A stretch of DNA of 62,500 bases from SFWF01 sp045638145 (GTDB taxonomy: Bacteria > Bacillota > Clostridia > Oscillospirales > Acutalibacteraceae): positions 1 to 62,500 of the forward strand of contig JAZUAU010000013.1 in assembly GCA_045638145.1 (NCBI GenBank), read 5' to 3'. The first letter of the stretch is position 1. Each line of letters opens with the position of its first letter. Of this stretch, positions 8,481 through 16,989 are shown piece after piece. The notes below the pieces were generated by a model. That model searched no databases, was not told the origin of the DNA, and saw only the letters and a program-made list of their open reading frames with translations. The translations under genes were made by a program, and so were the position numbers.

Positions 8481-9284
8481 ATGAAGATATGCGTAAGGTG
8501 CAAAACCGAAAACAACCCAGACTATAAGTATTGCAAAACCTGTGGTGCAGAGCTTCCGTGCGTAGATAAAAAGCCCGTCTGGCAGTACGATGGCGAGGCA
8601 CAAAGCAACGCAGAGGAAAATTTTCAGAGTAGTAACGAGATTTCCACCTATGAGATGAACGTTTTTGTAGGGGAAAACAGCAACGTCATCGTGCCAAAGC
8701 TTGTGGCGCTCGGCAGAGAGGATAAAAAGGTTTCTTTCTGCCTGCCTGTGCTGCTTCTCGGTCTGTTTTTGGGACCTGTAGGAGTAGCGGCATATTTCCT
8801 CTATCGCAAAATGATAAAGCCTGCAGTGCTGATTTTGGTGGTGGCATTTGGGGTAGCCTTTGTTTCGCTTATGGTTAACTTTGGTGCAATCCGCGAGGCG
8901 TCGGTGGATTACCGCGAGCTTGTATCCGAGGCAGTAAGCGCGAATGGTGCTTTTAGTGAAGCCGAGTTTGAGAGAAGAACGTCAGAAATTGTCGAGGAGG
9001 CAGAGAAAAACAGCATAGTTATTTTTGACTACATAAATAACTATATTTTACGCGTGGCTTTACCTATAATAATGGCGCTTTTTGCCGACTATATCTATAA
9101 AGAGCACGCAATCTCGAAAATTTCCGCAATTAAGGCAGAGGGATTGCCCAAAACCGAATATTTTCTCACACTTCACAGACGTGGCGGCACCTCGGGCGGT
9201 GCGGTGGCACTTGGTATTACGATATATCTTGCCGCGGCGTTTGTAATGGTTTTAGTGCCTGTTATAATTGGGCTGTTTGCGTGA
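8481..9284 (+). CDS. Zinc-ribbon membrane protein
   Basis: The 267-residue protein has an N-terminal zinc ribbon (CVRCKTENNPDYKYCKTCG, residues 4-22), a linker of about 55 residues, and three or four hydrophobic helices (about 85-105, 113-135, 190-210, 235-265). The motif SFCLPVLLLGLFLGPVGVAAYFLYRKM parallels the aromatic/helix block in the preceding protein. No catalytic residues are visible; a membrane-anchored metal-binding or signalling role is only a guess. It lies 14 bp downstream of the RING-like gene. Confidence 0.7.
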   Translation: MKICVRCKTENNPDYKYCKTCGAELPCVDKKPVWQYDGEAQSNAEENFQSSNEISTYEMNVFVGENSNVIVPKLVALGREDKKVSFCLPVLLLGLFLGPVGVAAYFLYRKMIKPAVLILVVAFGVAFVSLMVNFGAIREASVDYRELVSEAVSANGAFSEAEFERRTSEIVEEAEKNSIVIFDYINNYILRVALPIIMALFADYIYKEHAISKISAIKAEGLPKTEYFLTLHRRGGTSGGAVALGITIYLAAAFVMVLVPVIIGLFA

Positions 9285-9289
9285 GGCTT

Positions 9290-10000
9290 ATGAAGAAATA
9301 TACAACCCTTTTATTTGATAACGATAATACCCTTATGGATTTTTATGCCGCCGAGGAGCAGGCGATTAAAAATACCTGCCGAGTTTACGGTGTAGAGCCA
9401 AGTGACGAGAACGCCCGTCTTTATTCCAAAATAAATGACGGCTTTTGGAAGCGCTTTGAAAAGGGCGAGATTAAAAGAGAAGAAATTAAGGTTGGCAGAT
9501 TCAAAGGGTTTATAGAGGCTTTAGGGCTCGATATAAATGCCGAGAAAATGGCGGCAACCTATTTTGAGGAGCTGGCAAACGGCAATATGCTGCTTGATGG
9601 CGCAGAGGAGCTTTGCCGCGCTCTGTCAGGAGAATACACCCTTCACCTTATCACAAATGGAAGCACCTATATCCAGAAAAAGAGGCTCGCAGCCTCCCCG
9701 ATCAGCAAATATTTTAGCAAGATTTTTATTTCGGAGGAAATGGGTGTTAAAAAGCCCGACCGTGCATTTTTCGATACCGTAATAAGCCAAATCGACGAAA
9801 AGGACCGAAGTCGTATTTGCATAATCGGCGACAGTATGTCTTCCGACATCCTCGGCGGAATAAACGCAGGAATTGACACCTGCTTTTTTAACCGCTCGCG
9901 AGAGGAAAAGAAATACGAACCTACCTATGAGGTCAAAAGCTTTGAGGAAATCAAAAAACTCTTTACAGAGGACTTGCAGGATTTTGGATTTATGGTATAA
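9290..10000 (+). CDS. HAD-superfamily YjjG-type nucleotidase
   Basis: A HAD hydrolase with motif I DNDNTLMDF (near residue 10), motif II ITNGS, the conserved Lys in GVKKPDR, and motif IV GDSMSSDILGG. The sequence and about 236-residue length match YjjG-like pyrimidine 5'-nucleotidases, thought to clear non-canonical nucleotides. ATG at 9290 is chosen because GTGAGG lies just before it; an in-frame GTG at 9281 overlapping the upstream stop would add three residues. Cytoplasmic, in the operon with the zinc-ribbon genes. Confidence 0.85.
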   Translation: MKKYTTLLFDNDNTLMDFYAAEEQAIKNTCRVYGVEPSDENARLYSKINDGFWKRFEKGEIKREEIKVGRFKGFIEALGLDINAEKMAATYFEELANGNMLLDGAEELCRALSGEYTLHLITNGSTYIQKKRLAASPISKYFSKIFISEEMGVKKPDRAFFDTVISQIDEKDRSRICIIGDSMSSDILGGINAGIDTCFFNRSREEKKYEPTYEVKSFEEIKKLFTEDLQDFGFMV

Positions 10001-10051
10001 TAAAAAGGAAATAAAAGGCTTTAAAGCCGTGAATAAAAAAGGAGAGTCTTT

Positions 10052-11014
10052 ATGAATCCCATTTTAGAACAGATTAGTAAGGTTGGTATCGTGCCCGTTA
10101 TTAAGCTGAACGACCCCTCAAAGGCAGTTTCGCTTGTAACCGCACTTAAAAAGGGAGGAATCCCCGTTGCCGAGGTAACCTTCCGTGCAGCTGGCGCAGA
10201 CCTTGCTATTGCAAACATAGCAAGAGAGATGCCCGACATTCTCGTTGGTGCAGGCACCGTTGTTACACTTGACCAGTGCAAGGCTGCAGTTGCCGCCGGC
10301 GCAAAGTATATTATTTCCCCCGGCTTCGACCCTGAAATCGTTGGCTACTGTGTAGAGAACAATATCCCTATTACCCCCGGTTGTACAAACCCCTCCGAGG
10401 TTTCTATCGCTACCAAGATGGGTCTTGAGGTTGTAAAGTTCTTCCCTGCAGAGGCTATGGGCGGTCTCAAAGTTCTCAAGGCTCTTGCAGGTCCCTTCCC
10501 CAAGATGAGATTTATCCCCACAGGCGGAATCGGCCCCGCAAACCTTAACGAGTATCTCGCATTCCCCAAGATTATTGCTTGCGGCGGAAGCTGGATGGTA
10601 CCTGAAAAGATGGTTGATGCAGAGGATTGGGATGGCATTACCGCACTCGCTCGCGAGGCAGTTCTCACTATGCTCGACATTAAGGTTAAGCATATCGGAG
10701 TTAACTCTGCTGACGAGGCAGAGGCTAAAAACACCGCTAATATCTTCTCAGCTATTATGGGCAGAGATTTAAAGGACGGCAACAAGTCCATCTTCGCTGG
10801 CAGTGAGATAGAGGTTATGAAGTTTATGGGCGTTGGTAAGTGTGGACATATCGGTCTTGCTACTACTAGCGTTCCGAGAGCGATCCGCTATTTTGAGTCA
10901 CAGGGCTTCGAGTTCGATGCCGACAGCTTCACCTACGACGACAAGGGCGAGGTTAAGTTTGCTTACTTCAAGGGCGACATCGGCGGCTTCGGCGTTCATC
11001 TTGTAACAAAATAA
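10052..11014 (+). CDS. KDPG/KHG aldolase fused to a C-terminal VOC-like domain
   Basis: Residues 1-210 form a complete class I aldolase of the Eda family: catalytic E41 (EVTFR), the Schiff-base Lys in EVVKFFPAEA (K129), PGCTNPSE and PTGGIGPANL phosphate-binding motifs. Eda cleaves 2-keto-3-deoxy-6-phosphogluconate to pyruvate and glyceraldehyde-3-phosphate. Residues about 213-320 form a second module (HIGVNS.., HIGLATTSVPRAIRYFESQGF.., GFGVHLVTK) that looks like a vicinal-oxygen-chelate/glyoxalase-type fold. Stand-alone Eda is about 210 residues, so the extra 110 are notable. AAAGGAGAG precedes the ATG. The extra domain may alter substrate scope or regulation. Confidence 0.85.
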   Translation: MNPILEQISKVGIVPVIKLNDPSKAVSLVTALKKGGIPVAEVTFRAAGADLAIANIAREMPDILVGAGTVVTLDQCKAAVAAGAKYIISPGFDPEIVGYCVENNIPITPGCTNPSEVSIATKMGLEVVKFFPAEAMGGLKVLKALAGPFPKMRFIPTGGIGPANLNEYLAFPKIIACGGSWMVPEKMVDAEDWDGITALAREAVLTMLDIKVKHIGVNSADEAEAKNTANIFSAIMGRDLKDGNKSIFAGSEIEVMKFMGVGKCGHIGLATTSVPRAIRYFESQGFEFDADSFTYDDKGEVKFAYFKGDIGGFGVHLVTK

Positions 11015-11031
11015 GAATAAATAACGAAAAT

Positions 11032-11061
11032 CGGCACTCGGGTATTCCCTCGGGTGCCGTT
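11032..11061 (+). terminator. Intrinsic terminator after the aldolase gene
   Basis: CGGCAC..CGGG and CTCGGGTGCCG form a GC-rich hairpin ending in TTT. Confidence 0.65.
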
Positions 11062-11189
11062 TGCCATTTTGTACAATAAAGAAGTGTGTCTTTTCAAAGG
11101 TTTTTTAAAGAAGATGAGCAGATAATACAAATTTTTGGGCGGTTTTGTATATTCCGTTTATTATTTGTTTTATTTATAATTAAAAAACA

Positions 11190-11218
11190 AAGAGGGAAGA
11201 CAGGAGTCTTCCCTCTTT
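11190..11218 (-). terminator. Intrinsic terminator of the sugar kinase gene
   Basis: AAAGAGGGAAGAC / GTCTTCCCTCTTT is a perfect 13-bp stem followed on the minus strand by GTTTTTTAA. Confidence 0.85.
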
Positions 11219-11237
11219 AAAAACAGCAGTGTTCAAT

Positions 11238-12335
11238 TTAAATACATTTTTTCACGATAGCCTTCATTTCATCCCACTTGGCTTCCATATCGGCAACAAG
11301 CTTAAACTGGGTGTGTGTACGGTCGAGATTGTGGTCGGCGTACTTTGTCTTAAAGTAGGTGTCACCCTCGAGATAGTCGGTAAGGAATCTCATACCGCAC
11401 TCGATGGTCATCATCTTTGCGCCCTCGGGCATAAGCATAATTTCATCTGCCGAGAGAAGTCCTCCACAGCCCTCAAGAAAGCCCTTTGCATAGGACTCAA
11501 AGAGTGCGAGATCCATCCAAACCTTATCCAAATCTCTTTCGTCCTCGGCGGCGGTAGACGCACCGAAACGGATAGAATCGCCAAAGTCGGTTACCGAGAA
11601 GCCGGGCATGATGGTATCAAGGTCGATTACGCAGAGAGCGGTGCGAGTAGCGGCATCAAGCATAACATTGTTGATTTTGGTGTCGTTGTGAGTAACGCGG
11701 AAGGGAAGCTTTCCTGCCTTTTCAGCATCGAAAAGTACCGAATAGAAATCTGCTCTGTCTTTTACGAACTTAATTTCCTCCTGTACCGAAGCAGCTCTGC
11801 CGCAAACATCGGCCTCTACTGCGCGAAGGAATTTCTGATAGCGGTCGGGAGTGTTGTGGAAATCGGGAATTGTTTCAAAAAGCTCGGATACGGGGAAGTC
11901 ATTGAGGTAGTTCTGGAACTGACCGAAAGCAACAGCAGACTGATAAAAATCCTCGGGAGTTTCGGGAAGGTCAAGGCAGAGAGAATCCTCGATAAAATCG
12001 TAAAGTCTCCAGCAGCGGCCGTCAGCGTCGGTGTGGAAAGCGGCGCCGTCCTTAGTATAAACGAGGGACATAACGCGGCGCGGGTCGGTTGCAACCTTGC
12101 GAAGGAAGGAAGTAACCTTTTCGATATTGTGCATTACCTGCTCGGGCTTTTTAAATACATTCGTATTGATAGCCTGTAGAATATAACGCTTAGAGGAGCC
12201 GTCGCTTCTTTTGGAATTGATAAGAAAAGTGTCATTAATGTGTCCGTTGCCGTAGGGGGCACAGCCTGTTACCGTAACATCGGTATCAAAAACGGCAAAA
12301 GCTGATAAAGGCTTGTCAATGCTGATAATGTTCAT
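11238..12335 (-). CDS. NahK-type N-acetylhexosamine 1-kinase-like phosphotransferase
   Basis: The roughly 365-residue protein belongs to the aminoglycoside phosphotransferase/choline kinase fold. It shows the catalytic loop HNDTKINN (about residues 216-223) and the metal-binding DLD motif (CVIDLDTIMPG). Overall sequence matches the group containing bifidobacterial NahK (lnpB), which phosphorylates GlcNAc/GalNAc at C1; these are often misnamed mucin desulfatases. I chose ATG 12335 (spaced from GAGTGG) over the GTG at 12344. It is divergent from a PocR/AraC-type regulator, suggesting substrate-controlled expression. No lacto-N-biose phosphorylase lies in the window, so the substrate is inferred only from family. 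Confidence 0.75.
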   Translation of the reverse strand: MNIISIDKPLSAFAVFDTDVTVTGCAPYGNGHINDTFLINSKRSDGSSKRYILQAINTNVFKKPEQVMHNIEKVTSFLRKVATDPRRVMSLVYTKDGAAFHTDADGRCWRLYDFIEDSLCLDLPETPEDFYQSAVAFGQFQNYLNDFPVSELFETIPDFHNTPDRYQKFLRAVEADVCGRAASVQEEIKFVKDRADFYSVLFDAEKAGKLPFRVTHNDTKINNVMLDAATRTALCVIDLDTIMPGFSVTDFGDSIRFGASTAAEDERDLDKVWMDLALFESYAKGFLEGCGGLLSADEIMLMPEGAKMMTIECGMRFLTDYLEGDTYFKTKYADHNLDRTHTQFKLVADMEAKWDEMKAIVKKCI

Positions 12336-12422
12336 TTCTACCACTCTTTCTAAATAATATTATTAATTTTATAATTTCCATTATTTTTTATCTATAAAAA
12401 ATAGTGCATTTTTTAGCAAAAT

Positions 12423-12438
12423 ATGATACAATTATCAT
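12423..12438. promoter_or_regulatory. Inverted repeat overlapping the regulator's -10
   Basis: ATGATA, CAAT, TATCAT is a perfect 6-bp palindrome covering the candidate -10 (TACAAT) upstream of the AraC-type gene. It could be a binding site for the regulator or for the divergent kinase promoter. Confidence 0.4.
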
Positions 12439-12464
12439 AAAGTAGAAAAACAGGGGGCAGTTAT

Positions 12465-13292
12465 ATGAAAGATTCGCTTAAAATTATGACAATTCTAAAG
12501 GAATTTCACAATGTTTCGGGCTTCCGTGTGTCGATACACGATGCCGAGTTCAATGAGATTTACGCCTATCCGAAAGAGCTTTCACCCTTCTGCGAAACCA
12601 TTCAGCGCAACAACAAAAACAAGAAAAAGTGCCTGATGAACGATAAAGAGGCCTTTGAAAAGGCAAAGGAAACGGGAGATATGGTGGTATACCGCTGCAG
12701 CCACGGACTTTACGAGGCGGTAGCACCCATTTACCATTACGGAATCCTTTCGGGTTATTTTATGATGGGTCAGGTTTGCGACGACACTGAAAAAAACCGT
12801 AGTCTGCTTTACAGCTCGGTTTATGATGTGTTGCAGGATGAAATCGAAACGGTAACAATTATAGATAAGGTGAGAGAAACCCCCGAAAAACTGATAAAAT
12901 CTTATGTTTCAATTATGGGCGTTATAGCCGAATACGTAACCGAAACCAACCGCCTTTCTACCGCTAACGGAAATCTTGCCGAGCTTATAATGGCATACAT
13001 AAACCAGAATTATGCCTCAAAAATAACCCTCGAAATACTATCGGACAAGTTCAGCTGCTCACAGTCGCTTCTTATAAAGACCTTTAAAAAGGAATATGGT
13101 GCAACCATAATGAAAATTTTAATGGACGTGCGACTTGAAAAGGCGGAGGAGCATCTTAAAAAGAGCCGAATCTCGCTTAAAGAAATTGCCGACAGCTGCG
13201 GTTTCTCCGACCAGAACTATTTTTCAAAGGCTTTTGCAATGAAATACGGCTGCTCACCGAGCGAGTACAGAAAAAGAATACATAGAAAGTAA
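12465..13292 (+). CDS. PocR-domain AraC-family transcriptional regulator
   Basis: The 275-residue protein combines an N-terminal PocR sensory domain (about residues 8-165, with the typical Cys-containing CETIQ..KKKCLMNDKEAF, YRCSHGLYEAVAPI and GYFMMGQV) with a C-terminal AraC double helix-turn-helix (about 172-272: LEILSDKFSCSQSLLIKTFKKEYG and LKEIADSCGFSDQNYFSKAFAMKYGCSPSEYRK). PocR domains bind small molecules such as polyols or hydrocarbon derivatives. GGGGG precedes the ATG. It is divergent from the NahK-like kinase, which is the obvious candidate target. Confidence 0.88.
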   Translation: MKDSLKIMTILKEFHNVSGFRVSIHDAEFNEIYAYPKELSPFCETIQRNNKNKKKCLMNDKEAFEKAKETGDMVVYRCSHGLYEAVAPIYHYGILSGYFMMGQVCDDTEKNRSLLYSSVYDVLQDEIETVTIIDKVRETPEKLIKSYVSIMGVIAEYVTETNRLSTANGNLAELIMAYINQNYASKITLEILSDKFSCSQSLLIKTFKKEYGATIMKILMDVRLEKAEEHLKKSRISLKEIADSCGFSDQNYFSKAFAMKYGCSPSEYRKRIHRK

Positions 13293-13295
13293 AAA

Positions 13296-13326
13296 AACGC
13301 CCTTTGGAGTTTATCCAAAGGGCGTT
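13296..13326. terminator. Bidirectional terminator
   Basis: AACGCCCTTTGGA / TCCAAAGGGCGTT, perfect 13-bp stem, with A-run and T-run on either side. It separates two convergent genes. Confidence 0.88.
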
Positions 13327-13340
13327 AATTTTTATCAGTC

Positions 13341-13655
13341 TTACTTATTTTTGGTAGCAAGCTTGTCAAGTCTTGCGTTTCTAGCATAAAGGATAAGGTC
13401 GATACCAACCATAATGAGGTTAAGCAGGTAGAAGAAAAGAACATACCACTTATCAGCAAAGCTTGCCATATAAGCTTCGTTTAAAAGCTTGGAGATAATT
13501 CCTGCTATGTAGCCGAAGAAGATAAGATATAAAAATCCAAGGCTCTTGCCCTTTGTTGTGCGTGCCTTATAGGACTTCATAACGTTAAGCGGCCAGGAAG
13601 CACCAAAGGAAACGACCATTATAATTTCAAGCAGCTCATGTAATTCGGGCAACAT
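13341..13655 (-). CDS. PQ-loop/SemiSWEET-like small membrane protein
   Basis: The 104-residue protein has three hydrophobic helices in the layout of half-size PQ-loop (SemiSWEET/MtN3) proteins: the first contains FGASWPLNVMKSYKARTTKGKS, in which a Pro after the helix and the following basic turn correspond to the PQ motif, then GFLYLIFFGYIAGIISKLL and a third helix. A canonical PQ pair is replaced by WP. Start chosen at 13655 because AGGAGG is 7 bp upstream; a longer in-frame start has no site. Transport of a small sugar or other solute is possible but unproved. Confidence 0.6.
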   Translation of the reverse strand: MLPELHELLEIIMVVSFGASWPLNVMKSYKARTTKGKSLGFLYLIFFGYIAGIISKLLNEAYMASFADKWYVLFFYLLNLIMVGIDLILYARNARLDKLATKNK

Positions 13656-13814
13656 TTTATTTCCTCCTATAATATCGTTAAGATTCATATTAAACCCTGA
13701 AGCGTTTTTTGTCAATGGAATAAAATGAGCTATAGAGTGTTGATGGAAGAAAAACAGTTTTATAATGAATAAGCTGCTTGCTTTTTGCATAGTGAAAATC
13801 CAGCTATTTTGTGT

Positions 13815-13843
13815 TTGACATTGGGTAAAAGATGATATATAAT
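13815..13843 (+). promoter_or_regulatory. Consensus sigma-A promoter of the tethered sigma gene
   Basis: TTGACA, 17 bp, TATAAT: both hexamers match consensus exactly. The gene is therefore probably transcribed by housekeeping polymerase rather than only by its own product. Confidence 0.85.
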
Positions 13844-13875
13844 GTCGAATTAATAGTGAAATGGGAGGTGAGTGA

Positions 13876-15891
13876 ATGGCAGAAAAGAGCAAAAACGGGT
13901 TGAAAACGGGTGCAGAGCTTATAACTACCCAAACCGAGCTTATGCAGAAAAATATAGGCCGCGAGATTGTAGAAAGGGCGGTTTCGGGCGACCAAGATGC
14001 CTTTGAAAAGCTTTATAGAAGCACCTACCGGTATGTTTATGCCGTAGCGAAATATTATCTCTCGGACGATGAGGATATCCGCGATGCCATTCAGGAGACC
14101 TTTACCCGTGTTTATAGACATATAAGCAAGCTTAAGGACCCCGATGCCTTTGCCTGGTGGCTTCGCACTATTGCCGAAAACTGCTCTAAAACTATATTTT
14201 CGAAAAATGAAAAGGTAGAAGCCGAGCTTAGCGACCTCGAAGAAAAGATTATTTCTCCCGAGGACCCGTTGAAGTCAAATGATGTTACCCTCGACATTAC
14301 CGAGGTGCTCTTAGCCCTCAAGCCCGCCGATGCCGAGCTTTTAACCCTCGTTTATTATGATAAGCTGAAGGTTTCCGAAATTGCAAGAATGAAGGAGTTG
14401 CCCAATTCTACCGTCAGAAGCCGTGTTAAGGCGGCAGAAAAGCGGCTGCTCAAGATGCTTAGTGTACGAGGAATCGATAAGCCAATTTACGGCGGCGACT
14501 TTGTGGCTATGGTTACCACCGCCTTCAGAAATGCAATCGGTACCGACCTTCTCTCGGCTACAGTGGCGCAGGAGATTCTTGATAATATACGTGGCAAAGA
14601 TGAAAAACGTGGCGCAGTAATAGGGGAGGTCGCAAGAAAAGAAAGAAACAAAGCGGTCCTTCGCCTTGCAGGAATTATGGTGGCGGTGACCATCTTTTTT
14701 GCTCTGCTTATTTTTGGAATTTTTAAGATTGCAGAGGCTATAGAGGGTGTAAGCACAGGCACGAAGGGAACGGAAAGCGACGAAAGTGCTACTATTTTTG
14801 AAACCCTTTTTGGAGGAAATTCCTCCCAAGACACCTCTTCTGACGAGACGTCGAGTACCGACAATACCTCGTCGGAAGCTTTTAACTCTACCGACGGTTC
14901 CTCTGAAAATTCCACCCTATTCACAACAAATCCGGCCACCGATACCGCCGGATTTGCTCCCGACTGTGAAACCTGGGAATATAACACCCTCGGCAGGCAC
15001 AATAGCAACGGATATATTGCAACCCAAGGCGATTGGATTTACACGAGTATAGGGTACGTAACTAACTTTAACAACAACGACGGACTATGGAAGGTGAAAA
15101 AAGATGGAAGCGGTCGCGTAAAGCTGTCTAACACCTCCGCTACTCAAATAAACGTTGTCGGGGAGTATATTTACTTTATTGCTCCAAATGGTATAATTAC
15201 TAAAATGCGCACCGACGGAAAGGGGACAACGGTCCTCAGTGACCTTTATGCCGAGAATCTTGTTGTTGTTGGTAAATATGCTTACTTTACGAGCAAAGGA
15301 AAGAAAAACAACGGAACACAGCGGAAATATTATAAAATGGACCTCGGCACCCTCGAAACAGAGGCGTTAATTGACGATTTGTATGAAAAAAACATATATT
15401 GGTCAAGTTCTGACAAGGTTTTCATCATAGATTCCGCCGCAAGGACAATCTCGCGTTTTTATCCCGAAACAAAAAAGACCGAGCTTTGGTATGAGAAGGT
15501 CAATACGGGCGGACTAGTCAGCGGCAGATATTTTGTCTCGGATAAAATATATGATTTAGAAACAAAGCGTTCTCCGATATCCTATGTAGCAAGCAACGAG
15601 GAGGCTATCGTTTTAGATGCATACTATTATCGGTGGGGCGGTGTAGAAAAGATTTATTTAAGCTTTTATTATTATGTCGGGGACAGCCTAGAACCTTCCG
15701 AAACAAAAAGTGGAAGCCTTAACCTCTCAGATATGTCATTCAGTCAGCAAGTCTTCGGATTTGGCGTAGAGTATGATGCAAAGGCATACAGCTTCTCAAA
15801 CATTTTTGACGGATATATTTATGCGTTCGATGATGAAGGCTACTTTATGAGAACCTCAATAGAAGAAAACGATTACAAAATATACAATTAA
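13876..15891 (+). CDS. ECF-type sigma factor fused to a membrane helix and extracytoplasmic propeller-like sensor domain
   Basis: Residues 30-105 are ECF sigma region 2 (DAFEKLYRSTYRYVYAVAKY.., DIRDAIQETFTRVYRHI, WWLRTIAENCSK). Residues 140-195 are region 4 (LKPADAELLTLVYYDKLKVSEIA.., STVRSRVKAAEKRLLKM). One strong membrane helix follows (about 260-285), then a Ser/Thr/Asp-rich linker (about 295-355) and a region of about 310 residues with repeated YIYF, KYAYF, KMRTDGKG, DGYIYAFD strand motifs typical of DUF5050/WD-like propellers. The DNA-binding half would be cytoplasmic and the propeller outside, so the sigma factor is membrane-bound until released or remodelled. GGGAGG precedes the ATG. 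Most ECF sigma factors are about 180 residues and held by a separate anti-sigma. The reading frame is intact throughout, so this is not a sequencing fusion of two genes. Confidence 0.85.
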   Translation: MAEKSKNGLKTGAELITTQTELMQKNIGREIVERAVSGDQDAFEKLYRSTYRYVYAVAKYYLSDDEDIRDAIQETFTRVYRHISKLKDPDAFAWWLRTIAENCSKTIFSKNEKVEAELSDLEEKIISPEDPLKSNDVTLDITEVLLALKPADAELLTLVYYDKLKVSEIARMKELPNSTVRSRVKAAEKRLLKMLSVRGIDKPIYGGDFVAMVTTAFRNAIGTDLLSATVAQEILDNIRGKDEKRGAVIGEVARKERNKAVLRLAGIMVAVTIFFALLIFGIFKIAEAIEGVSTGTKGTESDESATIFETLFGGNSSQDTSSDETSSTDNTSSEAFNSTDGSSENSTLFTTNPATDTAGFAPDCETWEYNTLGRHNSNGYIATQGDWIYTSIGYVTNFNNNDGLWKVKKDGSGRVKLSNTSATQINVVGEYIYFIAPNGIITKMRTDGKGTTVLSDLYAENLVVVGKYAYFTSKGKKNNGTQRKYYKMDLGTLETEALIDDLYEKNIYWSSSDKVFIIDSAARTISRFYPETKKTELWYEKVNTGGLVSGRYFVSDKIYDLETKRSPISYVASNEEAIVLDAYYYRWGGVEKIYLSFYYYVGDSLEPSETKSGSLNLSDMSFSQQVFGFGVEYDAKAYSFSNIFDGYIYAFDDEGYFMRTSIEENDYKIYN

Positions 15892-16067
15892 GAAAGCAGG
15901 TCGACCGTGCTTTTTATACCTTTAAAAATCTTTCTGTCCTTGCCGAGAGATAGGCGGCTTCGACTACACACTGCGCGTAAGCTTAATCCGATAGAATTCT
16001 CCGTTTTATGCGACCTATGCTTCGGGGCTAATAATGTTTTGCCTATATTTGCCGACTAACAGATGTA

Positions 16068-16096
16068 TTGAAAAACACCGATTAGTATGTTAGAAT
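16068..16096 (+). promoter_or_regulatory. Promoter of the first lipoprotein gene
   Basis: -35 TTGAAA, 17 bp, -10 TAGAAT, 30 bp before the ATG. The 176 bp between the tethered sigma gene and here contain no gene. Confidence 0.55.
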
Positions 16097-16125
16097 AATA
16101 ACATAAACCTAATGGAGGGAATATA

Positions 16126-16890
16126 ATGAAAAATTTCATGTTAAGAATGTTGGCATTTATGTTTTGCGGTTTAATTCTTTTACCCCTTGCTGCTTGCAAT
16201 ACTAAAGAAGCGGCAGAGAACCAAGACTCTGCGCCCGCCTCTGCTACACAAAAGCCGACCGTTGTAGGTGTTTGGAAGGCAAATATTGACGCTTTGGATA
16301 TTATTGATATTAAAGAAAATAAGGAGCTTGCCGCTCTGCTTGTGCTTATGGGAGACACTCCGCTATCGGTAGATATAACTATGGACATAAAGGAGGACGG
16401 CACCGCCGAGCTTACTCTCGACACAAAGGCAGCCGTAGTATTCCTTAAGGAGCTAGCAGAAAAAATCGACGAGCAGGATGTTGATTTATCTGCCTTACTA
16501 AACAGTCTCAAAGATAAATTAGGTCTTAGCGAAGATATGGAGTTTCCCGAGACTCAGATACCCGAAGGAGAATTGTCAGAACTTCCGATTCCGAATATTG
16601 ATATTCCTACAATAGAGGAGCTTGCAGATTCGGTTATTGAAAAAATCAAGTCAATTGATATTGAGAAAATCGAGCCTGAGAAGTCTACATTTAAATATAT
16701 TTATGAGGACGGAAAGCTTTATTTTGCTGCAGAGGGCAAAGAAATCAGTAAAGATACCGCCATTGTAATCGAGCTTACGGCGGATGCACTCGTAATCACG
16801 GGAATTGAAATGAAAAAGGATGTTAGTGAAATAATCCCCGGCTTTGAAATGCCTGAAATCAGAATAGAATTTAAAAAAGCTGTCGAATAA
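16126..16890 (+). CDS. Secreted lipoprotein of unknown function (paralogue of the next gene)
   Basis: The 254-residue protein has a type II signal peptide with lipobox LAAC (Cys24), a short Ala/Ser/Pro-rich spacer, then a domain beginning VVGVWKANID that contains alternating acidic strands (SVDITMDIKEDGTAELTLD) and ends with FKYIYEDGKLYFAAEGKE..IELTADALVITGIE. The same plan (VVGxWxAxxD..., KYxxEDGKLxxxAEEE..., ELSANTL) recurs in the protein encoded at 16990, so they are tandem paralogues. This resembles lipocalin-like or META/DUF-type 'GxW' domains, but no function is assigned. GGAGG precedes the ATG. It lies just downstream of the tethered sigma factor. Confidence 0.8.
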   Translation: MKNFMLRMLAFMFCGLILLPLAACNTKEAAENQDSAPASATQKPTVVGVWKANIDALDIIDIKENKELAALLVLMGDTPLSVDITMDIKEDGTAELTLDTKAAVVFLKELAEKIDEQDVDLSALLNSLKDKLGLSEDMEFPETQIPEGELSELPIPNIDIPTIEELADSVIEKIKSIDIEKIEPEKSTFKYIYEDGKLYFAAEGKEISKDTAIVIELTADALVITGIEMKKDVSEIIPGFEMPEIRIEFKKAVE

Positions 16891-16930
16891 TACACAAAAC
16901 GCTTTGTTTTAGAGTTTTTCTTTTTGGTGG

Positions 16931-16959
16931 TTGACTTACAGATAAAAAAAGCATATAAT
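16931..16959 (+). promoter_or_regulatory. Promoter of the second lipoprotein gene
   Basis: TTGACT, 17 bp, TATAAT, 30 bp before the ATG at 16990. Confidence 0.8.
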
Positions 16960-16989
16960 CGTTTACAAACCTTAAAGGAGGAAAATAAT

